The notes beneath the pieces were generated by a model, which was not told the origin of the DNA, did not search any database, and saw only the letters and a list, made by a program, of their open reading frames with translations. Position numbers and translations under genes: made by a program. A stretch of 64,000 nt of DNA from Streptomyces cinnamoneus (GTDB lineage Bacteria; Actinomycetota; Actinomycetes; Streptomycetales; Streptomycetaceae), in contig NZ_PKFQ01000001.1 in NCBI RefSeq assembly GCF_002939475.1, forward strand, positions 1,550,001 through 1,614,000. The letters are read 5' to 3'. Positions 34,388-43,657 of this stretch are shown here, one piece after another. How positions within the stretch are numbered: the stretch's first letter is position 1; each line of letters starts with the position of its first letter.

Positions 34388-35118
34388 GCGGACCGCTTCT
34401 CCTCGGCCGCCGACCGCTTCTCCTCGACCAGGGTCACGACGCACTCGATGACCTGGTCCAGGGTCAGCTCGGTGGTGTCCACCTCGACCGCGTCGTCCGC
34501 CTTGGCCAGCGGGGAGGTCTTGCGGCCGGAGTCGGCGGCGTCCCGCTTGACCAGGGCGGCCTGGGTGGCGGCCAGGTCGGTGGCCTCCTTGCCCTTCAGC
34601 TCGCCGCTGCGGCGGGCGGCACGCGCCTCGGGGGAGGCGGTGAGGAAGATCTTGACGTCGGCGTCGGGCAGCACGGTGGTGCCGATGTCCCGGCCCTCGA
34701 CGACGATGCCGTGCGGCGCCTCGGCGGCGATGGCCCGCTGGAGCTCGGTCAGGCGGGTGCGGATCTCCGGCACCGCGCTGACGGCGCTCACGGCGGAGGT
34801 GACCTCCTGGGTGCGGATGGGCCCGGCGGCGTCGGCGCCGTCGACCACGATCGTGGGCGCGGACGGGTCGGTGCCGGAGACGATCTCCGGCTTGCCCGCG
34901 GCCTCGGCCACGGCGGTGGCGTCGTCCACGTCGATGCCGTTGCTCAGCATCCACCAGGTGATCGCCCGGTACTGGGCGCCGGTGTCCAGGTAGCGCAGGC
35001 CGAGCTTGGCGGCGACGGCCTTGGAGGTGCTGGACTTGCCCGTGCCGGAGGGGCCGTCGATGCCGACGATGACTGCGGCCGGGGCGGTCCGGGCGGCGGT
35101 TTCCACGGTGTCAGACAC
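34384..35118 (-). CDS. cmk: Cytidylate kinase
   Basis: 244 aa from the GTG at 35118; AAGGAAG is immediately upstream, so a second GTG ten bases further on in another register was excluded. A start at the GTG encoding VETAA is also possible. The P-loop is GIDGPSGTGKSSTSKAVA (about 19-36). The nucleotide-binding LDTGAQYRAITWWML follows (about 43-57). The Arg-rich GRDIGTTVLPDADVKIFL segment (about 145-162) and the LID region with KRDAADSGRKTSPL complete it. It phosphorylates CMP and dCMP using ATP. It overlaps plsC by GTGA and lies 98 bp after tyrA, so it probably belongs to the same leftward operon. Confidence 0.93.
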   Translation of the reverse strand: MSDTVETAARTAPAAVIVGIDGPSGTGKSSTSKAVAAKLGLRYLDTGAQYRAITWWMLSNGIDVDDATAVAEAAGKPEIVSGTDPSAPTIVVDGADAAGPIRTQEVTSAVSAVSAVPEIRTRLTELQRAIAAEAPHGIVVEGRDIGTTVLPDADVKIFLTASPEARAARRSGELKGKEATDLAATQAALVKRDAADSGRKTSPLAKADDAVEVDTTELTLDQVIECVVTLVEEKRSAAEEKRSA

Positions 35119-35216
35119 CTTCCTTGTGCACGGTGCGGGAGACGAGGCGCCCATACAGGGCTCACACAAGGTTACTGGCTCGCCGGAGCGCCCCGTGCAG
35201 CCGTACGACCGGCGGG

Positions 35217-36302
35217 CTACTGCCGGACCGACCAGCCCCGGTCCCGCAGCGTCGCGGTGAGCCCGGCCACGGCGGAGGGCTCGACCATCAGCTGGATGAG
35301 ACCGGCCTGCTGTCCGGTGGCGTGTTCGATGCGTACGTCCTCGATGTTGACGCCCGCCCGGCCGGCGTCCGCGAAGATCCGCGCCAGCTCGCCCGGCTGG
35401 TCGCCGATGAGCACGGTGACGGTCTCGTAGGCGGCCGGGGCGGCGCCGTGCTTGCCCGGGACCCGGGACCGGCCGGCGTTGCCGCGCCGCAGGACGTCCT
35501 CGACGCCGGTGGCGCCGTCGATGCGCTTGTCCTCGTCGGGGGACTCCAGGGCGCGCAGCGCCCGCACGGTCTCGTCGAGGTCGGCGGCCACGCCGGCCAG
35601 CACGTCGGCGACCGGGCCGGGGTTGGCGGAGAGGATGTCCACCCACATGCGGGGGTCGGAGGCGGCGATGCGGGTCACGTCGCGGATGCCCTGGCCGCAC
35701 AGGCGCACGGCCGTCTCGTCGGCGTCCCGCAGCCGGGCGGCGACCATGCTGGAGACCAGCTGGGGGGTGTGCGAGACGAGGGCCACGGCCCGGTCGTGGG
35801 CGTCGGCGTCCATGACGACCGGCACCGCGCGGCACAGGGCGACGAGCTCCAGCGCGAGGTTGAGGACCTCGGTGTCCGTCCCGGGGGTGGGGGTCAGCAC
35901 CCAGGGCCGGCCCTCGAAGAGGTCGGCGGAGGCCGCCATCGGGCCGGAGCGCTCGCGCCCGGCCATCGGGTGGGTGCCCAGGTATCCGCTGAGGTCGCAG
36001 CCGAGCGCCTCCAGGTCGCGGCGCGGGCCGCCCTTGACGCTGGCGACGTCGAGGTAGGCGCGGGCCAGGCCGCCCCGGACGGCCTCGGCGAGGGTCTCGG
36101 CGACGTGCGCGGGCGGCACGGCCACGATCGCCAGGTCCACGCGGCCCTCGGGGGCCCGGTCCGTGCCGGCCCCGCGGGCGGCGGCGGTGCGCGCCTGTGC
36201 GGGGTCGTGGTCCGACAGGTGCACCTGGACTCCGCGGCCGGCGAGGGCGAGGGCGGCGGACGTGCCGATCAGTCCGGTTCCGATCACAAGGGCGGTTCTC
36301 AC
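35217..36302 (-). CDS. tyrA: Prephenate dehydrogenase with C-terminal ACT domain
   Basis: 361 aa. GTG at 36302. The NAD-binding Rossmann start is VIGTGLIGTSAALALAGRG (about 6-24) with SDHDP at the end of beta-2. The catalytic region has GTHPMAGRERSGP (about 110-122) with the conserved His, and a second helical domain has VSHTPQLVSSMV. The ACT domain (about 285-361, VTVLIGDQPGELARIF) suggests tyrosine feedback. It converts prephenate to 4-hydroxyphenylpyruvate in tyrosine synthesis. It is the first gene of the tyrA-cmk-plsC-der direction and is divergent from the DUF952 gene across 64 bp. Confidence 0.93.
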   Translation of the reverse strand: MRTALVIGTGLIGTSAALALAGRGVQVHLSDHDPAQARTAAARGAGTDRAPEGRVDLAIVAVPPAHVAETLAEAVRGGLARAYLDVASVKGGPRRDLEALGCDLSGYLGTHPMAGRERSGPMAASADLFEGRPWVLTPTPGTDTEVLNLALELVALCRAVPVVMDADAHDRAVALVSHTPQLVSSMVAARLRDADETAVRLCGQGIRDVTRIAASDPRMWVDILSANPGPVADVLAGVAADLDETVRALRALESPDEDKRIDGATGVEDVLRRGNAGRSRVPGKHGAAPAAYETVTVLIGDQPGELARIFADAGRAGVNIEDVRIEHATGQQAGLIQLMVEPSAVAGLTATLRDRGWSVRQ

Positions 36303-36366
36303 GCCCCCAGCCTAGTCAGCCTCCGGAGGGCGACGGGCGGGACCGGGGTCCGGTAGAACCGTATTC

Positions 36367-36729
36367 ATGATCTTTCATGTGGTCCCCCTCGACGACTGGC
36401 TGGCCGTGCCCGACCGCCCCTACTCCCCCGCCTCCCTCGCGGACGACGGCTTCGTCCACTGCTCCCCCGACGAGGCGACCACGCTGGCCGTGGCCACGGC
36501 CTACTACCGCGAGGTGCCCGGTCCGCTGATGGCCCTGCTGATCGACGAGCACAAGCTCGACGTCATGGTCCGCTGGGAGGCCGCCGACCCGGCCCCGCCG
36601 CCGGGGGCGGCCCCGGGTGCGCTCTTCCCGCACGTCTACGGGCGGATCACGCGGGACGCGGTCGAGGGGATGATGGAGATCCAGCGCGACGAGGACGGCC
36701 GGGCGACCGGGATGACGGTCTGGTCGTAG
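36367..36729 (+). CDS. DUF952 family protein
   Basis: 120 aa. ATG at 36367. The family hallmarks are present: an N-terminal IFHVVPLDDWLA, the central DGFVHCSPDEAT (His-Cys pair, about 26-37), LLIDEHKLDVMVRWE and FPHVYGRITRDAVEGM. Cytoplasmic, with a compact alpha/beta fold distantly related to ADP-ribosyl/phosphotransferase folds. The function is unknown. It is divergent from tyrA. Confidence 0.85.
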   Translation: MIFHVVPLDDWLAVPDRPYSPASLADDGFVHCSPDEATTLAVATAYYREVPGPLMALLIDEHKLDVMVRWEAADPAPPPGAAPGALFPHVYGRITRDAVEGMMEIQRDEDGRATGMTVWS

Positions 36730-37069
36730 ACGACGGTCTGGCGAGGACTTCCTGCATCCGGGTGCGCCGGCGCTCGGCGGCGTGGTGCCGGGCGCGAGGC
36801 CGGCCCGGCGGCTCAGCCCGCCGTACGCCCCCGTACGCCCGAGGTCGCGCAGCGCGTCCAGGACCTCCGGCGCCGGGCTTCCGGGCAGCCGGAGGCGGCC
36901 CGGCGCCCAGCCGGACGTGCGGCGCCTCGGCGCCGGCCCGCACCCGTGCTCGTCCGCGGCCTCCCCGGCCGGGCCGTGCTCGGCGGCGGCCTCGGCGGAG
37001 ACCATGACGGGCGGGCTCCCCAGCCCGCGCGCCGCGGCCGGGCGGGCCGGGGGCCCGCCCCGGGACCTC
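36730..37069. other. 340-bp gap, possible decayed coding sequence
   Basis: No intact gene is supported. On the minus strand, two short stretches in different registers show codon-like GC3. One is EVLDALRDLGRTGAYGGL (about 36870-36820). The other is HHAAERRRTRMQEVLARP (about 36800-36745), which looks like a protein C-terminus. This fits a small gene broken by frameshift, but the evidence is weak. Confidence 0.3.
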
Positions 37070-38443
37070 CTAGAGGTCCACCTCGCGCATCAGCATGCCG
37101 ACCTCGGTGTTCGTCAGGCGGCGCAGCCAGCCCGACTTCTGGTCGCCCAGGGCGATCGGGCCGAAGCTGGTGCGGACCAGCTTCTCGACCGGGAAGCCCG
37201 CCTCGGCGAGCATGCGGCGGACGATGTGCTTACGGCCCTCGTGGAGGGTGACCTCGACGAGGTAGTTCTTGCCGGTCTGCTGGATGACGCGGAAGTTGTC
37301 CGCGCGGGCCCAGCCGTCCTCCAGCTCGATGCCGCTCTTGAGCTGCTTGCCGATGTCGCGCGGCAGCGGGCCCGTGATGGCGGCGAGGTAGGTCTTCTGC
37401 ACGCCGTAGCGCGGGTGCGTCAGACGGTGGGCCAGCTCGCCGTGGTTGGTGAGCAGGATGATGCCCTCGGTCTCCGTGTCGAGCCGGCCGACGTGGAAGA
37501 GGCGGGTCTCGCGGTTGGTGACGTAGTCGCCGAGGCACTGGCGGCCGTCCGGGTCCTCCATGGTGGAGACGACGCCGGCCGGCTTGTTCAGCGCGAAGAA
37601 GAGGTACGACTGGGTGGCGACCGTCAGGCCGTCGACCTTGATCTCGTCCTTCTCCGGGTCGACGCGCAGGCCCTGCTCGGTGACGATCTCGCCGTTGACC
37701 TCGACGCGGGCCATCTCGATGAGCTCTTCGCAGGCACGGCGGGAGCCCATGCCCGCCCGGGCCAGCACCTTCTGCAGGCGCTCGCCCTCCTGCTCGGCGC
37801 CGGGGAAGGTCTTGGGGGTCTTCACCTGCGGCTTGTTGTGCCGCTCCCGGTTACGCTCCTCGATCTTGGCGTCGAGCTCGCGCGGGCGGGCCGGGGCATA
37901 GCCGTGGCCACGGGCGGGGCCGCTGCTGCGCCCGCCCGCACCGGCGGTCGAGCTCTTGCGGGGGCCGCCCTTGGCGCCGCCGCGGGCCGCCGCACCGCGA
38001 GCGCCGGAGGGTCCACCGGTGCGGCCGCTGGTGGGGCCGTTACGGGTGCGCTCGGCGTCGGGGCCCACGTCGTAGCGGCGCTCCTCGGGGCGCGGACGGC
38101 GAGGGCGCTCCTGCTGCCGGTCGTCCCGGCGGTCGTCCCGCCGGTCCCCGGAGCGACCGCCGTCGTAGCGCCCGCCCTCGGAGCGGCCACCGCCGTAGCC
38201 GCCGCCACCGGAGCGACCGCCACCGGAGCGACCGCCGCTCTCGGGGCGCCCGCCGCCGGAACGACCGCCCTCGGAGCGGCCACCGCCGTAGCCGCCGCCG
38301 GAGCGACCGCCGCTCTCGGGGCGTCCGCCGCCGGAACGCCCGCCGCCCGCGCGCCCGCCCCCGGACCCCGGACGGGGAGACCCTGCCCGGCCGCCCCGGT
38401 CGTCCCGGTTGCCGCTTCCGCTGTTCCTGCCGCTGCTTCGCAT
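37070..38443 (-). CDS. rluB: 23S rRNA pseudouridine synthase RluB-type with long Gly/Arg-rich N-terminus
   Basis: 457 aa. ATG at 38443 shares its A with the scpB stop (TGATG). The first roughly 195 residues are low complexity, with SGGGRPESGGRSGGG-type units repeated at least twice, then RRDDRRDDRQQERPRRP. An S4 RNA-binding domain follows (ERLQKVLARAGMGSRRACEE). The catalytic domain has GRLDTETEGIILLTNHG with the nucleophilic Asp, then THPRYGVQKTYLA and GRKHIVRRML. It isomerises uridine to pseudouridine in helix 89 of 23S rRNA. The repeats resemble an RGG-type RNA-binding tail. It is the last gene of the parA-RHH-scpA-scpB-rluB run. Confidence 0.92.
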   Translation of the reverse strand: MRSSGRNSGSGNRDDRGGRAGSPRPGSGGGRAGGGRSGGGRPESGGRSGGGYGGGRSEGGRSGGGRPESGGRSGGGRSGGGGYGGGRSEGGRYDGGRSGDRRDDRRDDRQQERPRRPRPEERRYDVGPDAERTRNGPTSGRTGGPSGARGAAARGGAKGGPRKSSTAGAGGRSSGPARGHGYAPARPRELDAKIEERNRERHNKPQVKTPKTFPGAEQEGERLQKVLARAGMGSRRACEELIEMARVEVNGEIVTEQGLRVDPEKDEIKVDGLTVATQSYLFFALNKPAGVVSTMEDPDGRQCLGDYVTNRETRLFHVGRLDTETEGIILLTNHGELAHRLTHPRYGVQKTYLAAITGPLPRDIGKQLKSGIELEDGWARADNFRVIQQTGKNYLVEVTLHEGRKHIVRRMLAEAGFPVEKLVRTSFGPIALGDQKSGWLRRLTNTEVGMLMREVDL

Positions 38444-39111
38444 CAAAGTTCCGTCTTGTCGTCCGCTTCGGTGTCCGGTGCGTCCGGATCGAACGACGGC
38501 ACCCCTTCCGGGGAGTCGCCCTCGACCGCTTCCGCCTCCGGGAGGAACGGAGCCAGCTCGGGGAGCTCGTCCAGGCCGCGCAGGCCCATCCGTTCCAGAA
38601 AGTAGTTCGTCGTCCTGTACAGGATCGCACCTGTTTCGGGTTCCGTCCCCGCCTCCTCCACCAGACCGCGCTGGAGGAGGGTGCGCATGACCCCGTCGCA
38701 GTTCACTCCGCGCACCGCGGAGACCCGCGAACGGCCGACCGGCTGACGGTACGCGACGACCGCCAGGGTCTCCAGCGCGGCCTGCGTCAGCCGGGCCTGC
38801 TGGCCGTCGAGGACGAAGGACTCGACGGCGTCGGCGTACGCGGGACGGGTGAAGAAGCGCCAGCCGCCGGCCACCTCCCGCAGCTCGAAGCCGCGCCCCT
38901 GGGCCGTGTACTCCTCGGACAGCTCGCGCAGCGCCCGCTCGACCTCGCGCCGGGGCCGGGCGAGGACCTTGGCCAGGTGCTCCTCGGTGGCCGGCTCGTC
39001 GACGACCATCAGGACGGCCTCCAGGGCCGGGGCGAGGGGCAGCTCCGCCACGGCCGGCGCTCCGGCGGGGGCCTCCGCCGGTCGTCGCGGCTCCTCGTGC
39101 ACGTCGTTCAC
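38443..39111 (-). CDS. scpB: Segregation and condensation protein B
   Basis: 222 aa. GTG at 39111 overlaps the scpA stop (GTGA). It has two winged-helix domains: LEAVLMVVDEPATEEHLAKVL (interrupted by its own acidic residues), then the conserved GWRFFTRPAYADAVESF, TLAVVAYRQPVGRSRVSAVRG (about 127-147) and LLQRGLVEEAG...YRTTNYFLERMGL. The C-terminal 35 residues are acidic. ScpB dimers bind the ScpA kleisin bridging SMC heads, compacting and segregating the chromosome. The length and motifs are normal. Confidence 0.94.
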   Translation of the reverse strand: MNDVHEEPRRPAEAPAGAPAVAELPLAPALEAVLMVVDEPATEEHLAKVLARPRREVERALRELSEEYTAQGRGFELREVAGGWRFFTRPAYADAVESFVLDGQQARLTQAALETLAVVAYRQPVGRSRVSAVRGVNCDGVMRTLLQRGLVEEAGTEPETGAILYRTTNYFLERMGLRGLDELPELAPFLPEAEAVEGDSPEGVPSFDPDAPDTEADDKTEL

Positions 39112-40292
39112 GCCGTCGCCTCCTCGGGCTCGGTCTCCGGCTCGCGGTCGAATTCGTCGGTCACGACCGGGGAGGCGTCCGCCGCGCCCGTCCAGCGGAC
39201 CGTCAGGGCCCCGAGCGCCTCGTCCTGGTCCAGGACCACCACGCGCTCGCGGTAGAGCTCCAGCAGGGCCAGGAAGCGCGCCACGACGGTGAGGGTGTCG
39301 GAGGCGTCCGCCGTGAGCCGGCCGAAGGTGGCCTCGCCCGCCTCGCGCAGCCTGGCGACGACGACCTCGGCCTGCTCGCGCACACTGACCAGCGGGGCGT
39401 GGATGTGGTCGACGTAGACCTGCGGCGCCGGCCTGGGGCGCATGGCCCGGGCCGCCAGCTCGGCCAGGCGCTCGGCGCCGATGCCGAGGACGACCTCGGG
39501 CAGCAGCTCCGCGTGGTGCGGCTCCAGGCCGACCGTGCGGGGGTGGCGGTGGGCCTCGTCCTCCAGCCGGCCGCTGAAGATCTCGGCGATCCGTTTGTAC
39601 GCGCGGTACTGCAGGAGCCGGGCGAAGAGCAGGTCGCGGGCTTCGAGCAGGGCGAGGTCCCCTTCGTCCTCCACCTCGGCGGCGGGCAGCAGCCGGGCCG
39701 CCTTGAGGTCGAGGAGCGTCGCGGCGACGACGAGGAACTCGGTGGTCTGGTCCAGGTCGAACTCGGGGCCCATGGCGCGGATGTGCGCCATGAACTCGTC
39801 GGTGACCTTGTGCAGGGCTACCTCGGTGACGTCCAGCTTGTGCTTGGCGATCAGCTGGAGGAGGAGGTCGAAGGGGCCTTCGAAGTTCTCCAGGTGGATG
39901 GTGAAGCGGCCGTCATCGGGGGTGCCGGCACCGTCGGGGGCGTCAGCGCCGCCGGTGGTGTCCGCGGGCTCGGGCGCCTCGGCCGGCTCGGGGGTGTCGG
40001 GGGTCCCGGCCGGCTCCGCACGGTCGGCAGCCTCGGAGAGGGCCGCCGGCTCGGAGGGGGCCGCCTGCTCTGCCGTGCCGGCCGCCGGGGGCTCGGGGCG
40101 GGTGTCCGCAGCCGGGGCCGTACCGTCGGCCTCCGGCCCGGCCGCCGTGGCGCGGGCGGTTCCCCCGTCCTCGCGCCGGCCCGGGTCGCCCCCGCGCGCT
40201 CCGTCGTCACCGGCCGGCGGCGGGACGGCGGGCCGGCTCGCCGGGCCGCGGCCCAGGGGACGGCGGGCCGGGGACGAGGCGGCTGGGGGCAT
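39108..40292 (-). CDS. scpA: Segregation and condensation protein A (kleisin) with a long Ala/Pro/Glu extension
   Basis: 394 aa from the ATG at 40292. The first roughly 145 residues are Ala/Pro/Glu-rich and disordered, with repeated PE/PA and TPD units. The kleisin domain then starts FTIHLENFEGPFDLLLQLI and KLDVTEVALHKVTDEF. LVVAATLLDLKAARLLP follows, and the C-terminal winged helix contains GRLTADASDTLTVVARFLALLEL. ScpA bridges the two heads of SMC. A GTGA overlap couples it to scpB. The extension is longer than in Bacillus ScpA (about 250 aa) and is typical of actinomycetes. Confidence 0.92.
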   Translation of the reverse strand: MPPAASSPARRPLGRGPASRPAVPPPAGDDGARGGDPGRREDGGTARATAAGPEADGTAPAADTRPEPPAAGTAEQAAPSEPAALSEAADRAEPAGTPDTPEPAEAPEPADTTGGADAPDGAGTPDDGRFTIHLENFEGPFDLLLQLIAKHKLDVTEVALHKVTDEFMAHIRAMGPEFDLDQTTEFLVVAATLLDLKAARLLPAAEVEDEGDLALLEARDLLFARLLQYRAYKRIAEIFSGRLEDEAHRHPRTVGLEPHHAELLPEVVLGIGAERLAELAARAMRPRPAPQVYVDHIHAPLVSVREQAEVVVARLREAGEATFGRLTADASDTLTVVARFLALLELYRERVVVLDQDEALGALTVRWTGAADASPVVTDEFDREPETEPEEATA

Positions 40293-40375
40293 TGGGTTTC
40301 CAGGGGGCGGGGGAAGCGGAACGGGCCGTACGGCCCGAGGACGCGTACGGCAGGAGGCTAGCGCGGCGCGGCCCC

Positions 40376-40891
40376 TCAGCGGCCGCGCAGGCGCCGCACG
40401 AGGATGCTCGCGTCGCCGCGGGACTCCAGGTCGGCCAGGACGACGGCGACGGCCTCCCGGACGATGCGGCCCCGGTCGACGGCCAGCCCGTGCTCGCCGC
40501 GCAGCACCAGGCGCGCGTGCTCGAGGTCCATCAGCTCCTCCGCGGAGACGTAGACCGTGATCTTCTCGTCGTGGCGCTCGCGGCCGCTGGGGCGGCGGCC
40601 CCCGCTGCGGCCCCGGCGCTTGCCGGTCGCCGGCTCGGCGGCTCGGGGCGCGGTCGCGCGGTCGGCGGTGGTGGGGCGCCGCTCGGCGTCCTGTTCCTGG
40701 CCCGCCGCGGCGGGCGCGGTCGCGTGGCCGTCGTGCTCCGTTCCCTTGCCCGGCCGCTCACCGTCGGGCGCGTCGCCCGGACCGGGCACCCTCGGCGGCT
40801 TCTCGCCGTTCGCCTTGCGGCGGGGCGAGGAGGACTGGAGCCCCATGCCTCCGGTGGTGCGGAACAGTTCGTCGGCGCCGGGCAGACTCAC
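40376..40891 (-). CDS. Small basic protein with ribbon-helix-helix-like C-terminus, coupled to parA
   Basis: 171 aa. GTG at 40891 overlaps the parA stop (GTGA). Residues 1-105 are charged and disordered. The C-terminal 65 residues, DEKITVYVSAEELMDLEHAR then IVREAVAVVLADLESRG, look like an RHH DNA-binding unit: a short beta strand with alternating residues, then two helices. RHH proteins often serve as the DNA-binding partners of ParA ATPases in plasmid partition. No ParB is encoded nearby. I infer that this protein is the partner of the adjacent ParA and may link it to DNA or to ScpAB. The fold assignment is from pattern only. Confidence 0.72.
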   Translation of the reverse strand: MSLPGADELFRTTGGMGLQSSSPRRKANGEKPPRVPGPGDAPDGERPGKGTEHDGHATAPAAAGQEQDAERRPTTADRATAPRAAEPATGKRRGRSGGRRPSGRERHDEKITVYVSAEELMDLEHARLVLRGEHGLAVDRGRIVREAVAVVLADLESRGDASILVRRLRGR

Positions 40892-42057
40892 TCGGCGTGA
40901 CAACGGGCGAGCACCTCCCTGGCCAGCTGACGGTATGCGGCGGCGCCGACGGAGTTGGACGCGTAGGTGGTGATGGGCTCGCCCGCGACCGTGGTCTCGG
41001 GGAAGCGGACCGTGCGGCCGATGACCGTGTGGTAGACGTGGTCGTCGAACGCCTCGACGACGCGCGCGAGGACCTCGCGGCTGTGCACGGTGCGCGAGTC
41101 GTACATCGTGGCGAGGATGCCGTCGAGCTCCAGCTCCGGGTTGAGCCGCTCCTGGACCTTCTCGATGGTCTCGGTGAGCAGCGCCACGCCGCGCAGCGCG
41201 AAGAACTCGCACTCCAGCGGGACGATCACCTTGTGAGCCGCCGTCAGGGCGTTGACGGTGAGCAGGCCGAGGGAGGGCTGGCAGTCGATGACGATGTAGT
41301 CGTAGTCGGCCATCAGCGGCTTCAGGGCGCGCTGGAGCGTGGACTCGCGGGCCACCTCGCTGACGAGCTGGACCTCGGCCGCCGACAGGTCGATGTTGCT
41401 GGGCAGCAGGTCCATGTTGGGCACCGCCGTCTTCAGCAGGACCTCGTCGGCCGACATGCCCCGCTCCATGAGCAGGTTGTAGACCGTCAGGTCCAGCTCC
41501 ATCGGGTTGACTCCGAGCCCGACGGAGAGCGCTCCCTGCGGGTCGAAGTCGACGAGCAGCACCCGGCGGCCGTACTCGGCGAGCGCGGCGCCCAGGTTGA
41601 TGGTCGAGGTGGTCTTGCCGACCCCGCCCTTCTGGTTGCACATCGCGATGATCTTGGCCGGACCGTGGTCGGTCAGCGGCCCGGGGATGGGGAAGTACGG
41701 CAGGGGACGCCCCGTGGGGCCGATGCGCTCGCGGCGCTGGCGCGCGGCGTCGGGTGCGAGAGTGGCCGCGTACTCGGGGTCGGGCTCGTACTCCGCGTCG
41801 GGGTCGTAGAAGTGACCGTCCGGCACTTCCTCGTAGTCGGCGAGACGGGTGGTCTCCACCCCGCCCCGGTCGCCGGCCATGGCGTTCACGTGTTGACCGT
41901 CCATGCTCTGGTGGGCTGTCGTCATGCTCTGGATGTTCTGGTGTGCTGCGAAGGTGTGGACAGCGACGGAGCCGACTGCTTGGAGTCCCACGGGACTCTG
42001 GCCCTGCGCAGGCATTCCTGGGTGACCACCCCCGGGAGCAAATGTCGACTCATTCAC
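40888..42057 (-). CDS. ParA-family ATPase (orphan, next to scpAB)
   Basis: 389 aa. GTG at 42057 with AAGGAGGT about 11 bases upstream. A roughly 130-residue N-terminal extension, with a His/Gln/Met-rich start, precedes the ATPase. The deviant Walker A is CNQKGGVGKTTSTINLGAAL (about 140-159) with the signature Lys. Walker A' is VLLVDFDPQGALS and Walker B is YDYIVIDCQPSLGLL. ParA ATPases form nucleotide-dependent dimers on DNA and move cargo. No ParB/parS is adjacent, so it is not the origin-segregation ParA. The gene order with scpA and scpB is shared with mycobacteria. The coupled RHH-like gene downstream is a candidate partner. Confidence 0.9.
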   Translation of the reverse strand: MNESTFAPGGGHPGMPAQGQSPVGLQAVGSVAVHTFAAHQNIQSMTTAHQSMDGQHVNAMAGDRGGVETTRLADYEEVPDGHFYDPDAEYEPDPEYAATLAPDAARQRRERIGPTGRPLPYFPIPGPLTDHGPAKIIAMCNQKGGVGKTTSTINLGAALAEYGRRVLLVDFDPQGALSVGLGVNPMELDLTVYNLLMERGMSADEVLLKTAVPNMDLLPSNIDLSAAEVQLVSEVARESTLQRALKPLMADYDYIVIDCQPSLGLLTVNALTAAHKVIVPLECEFFALRGVALLTETIEKVQERLNPELELDGILATMYDSRTVHSREVLARVVEAFDDHVYHTVIGRTVRFPETTVAGEPITTYASNSVGAAAYRQLAREVLARCHAE

Positions 42058-42270
42058 AAGTCGTCCTACCTCCTTGGTGACCAGGAAACATCTAGATACG
42101 TCAGCGTGGCACCATGCCGACGGTTGGCGACTCTATGGCGTGTCGGCGGTCCGCAGCAACACAATCCGCCGGAGACGGCACGATGTGTCGGCAATCGAAC
42201 ACCCTTCTGTCAAGGGTGTACGGGAGATAACCCGGAAGATTCACGGGCGGGCGAAACGGGGGCGAAACAC

Positions 42271-42305
42271 CCCGGCCGGGCCTTGCTCGACAAGGCCCGG
42301 CCGGG
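42271..42305. terminator. Terminator of ald
   Basis: A 15-bp perfect stem, CCCGGCCGGGCCTTG with CAAGGCCCGGCCGGG, and a 5-base loop, 31 bases beyond the ald stop. Confidence 0.82.
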
Positions 42306-42336
42306 TACGTGCTCTTCGACTGATGACGCCAGGGGC

Positions 42337-43452
<1,116 letters not shown>

Positions 43453-43555
43453 GTCGATCACGGTCCTTGAATCAGAGAATGACAGGCTAATCCCTGATAT
43501 GCCGGGCACACCAGAGCAGACCGCGTCGATCGCGGCCTAGCCAGTCTAATGAAGG

Positions 43556-43597
43556 ATTGCGCGCTGTCTAGCCTTGCAATGCAGCAATCTTTGCGCG
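43556..43597. promoter_or_regulatory. Repeated ATTGC/GCAAT half-sites upstream of ald
   Basis: ATTGC (43556-43560), GCAAT (43576-43580) and GCAAT (43584-43588) cluster with a direct repeat TTGCGCG (43557-43563 and 43591-43597). Such phased half-sites are what Lrp/AsnC regulators like AldR bind upstream of ald. No aldR gene is in the window. Confidence 0.38.
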
Positions 43598-43657
43598 AAC
43601 CGCCACTGATTTCTTAGGTCGAAGATCCAGTGTCCTGGCCCCCCTCACCGGGCCTCC

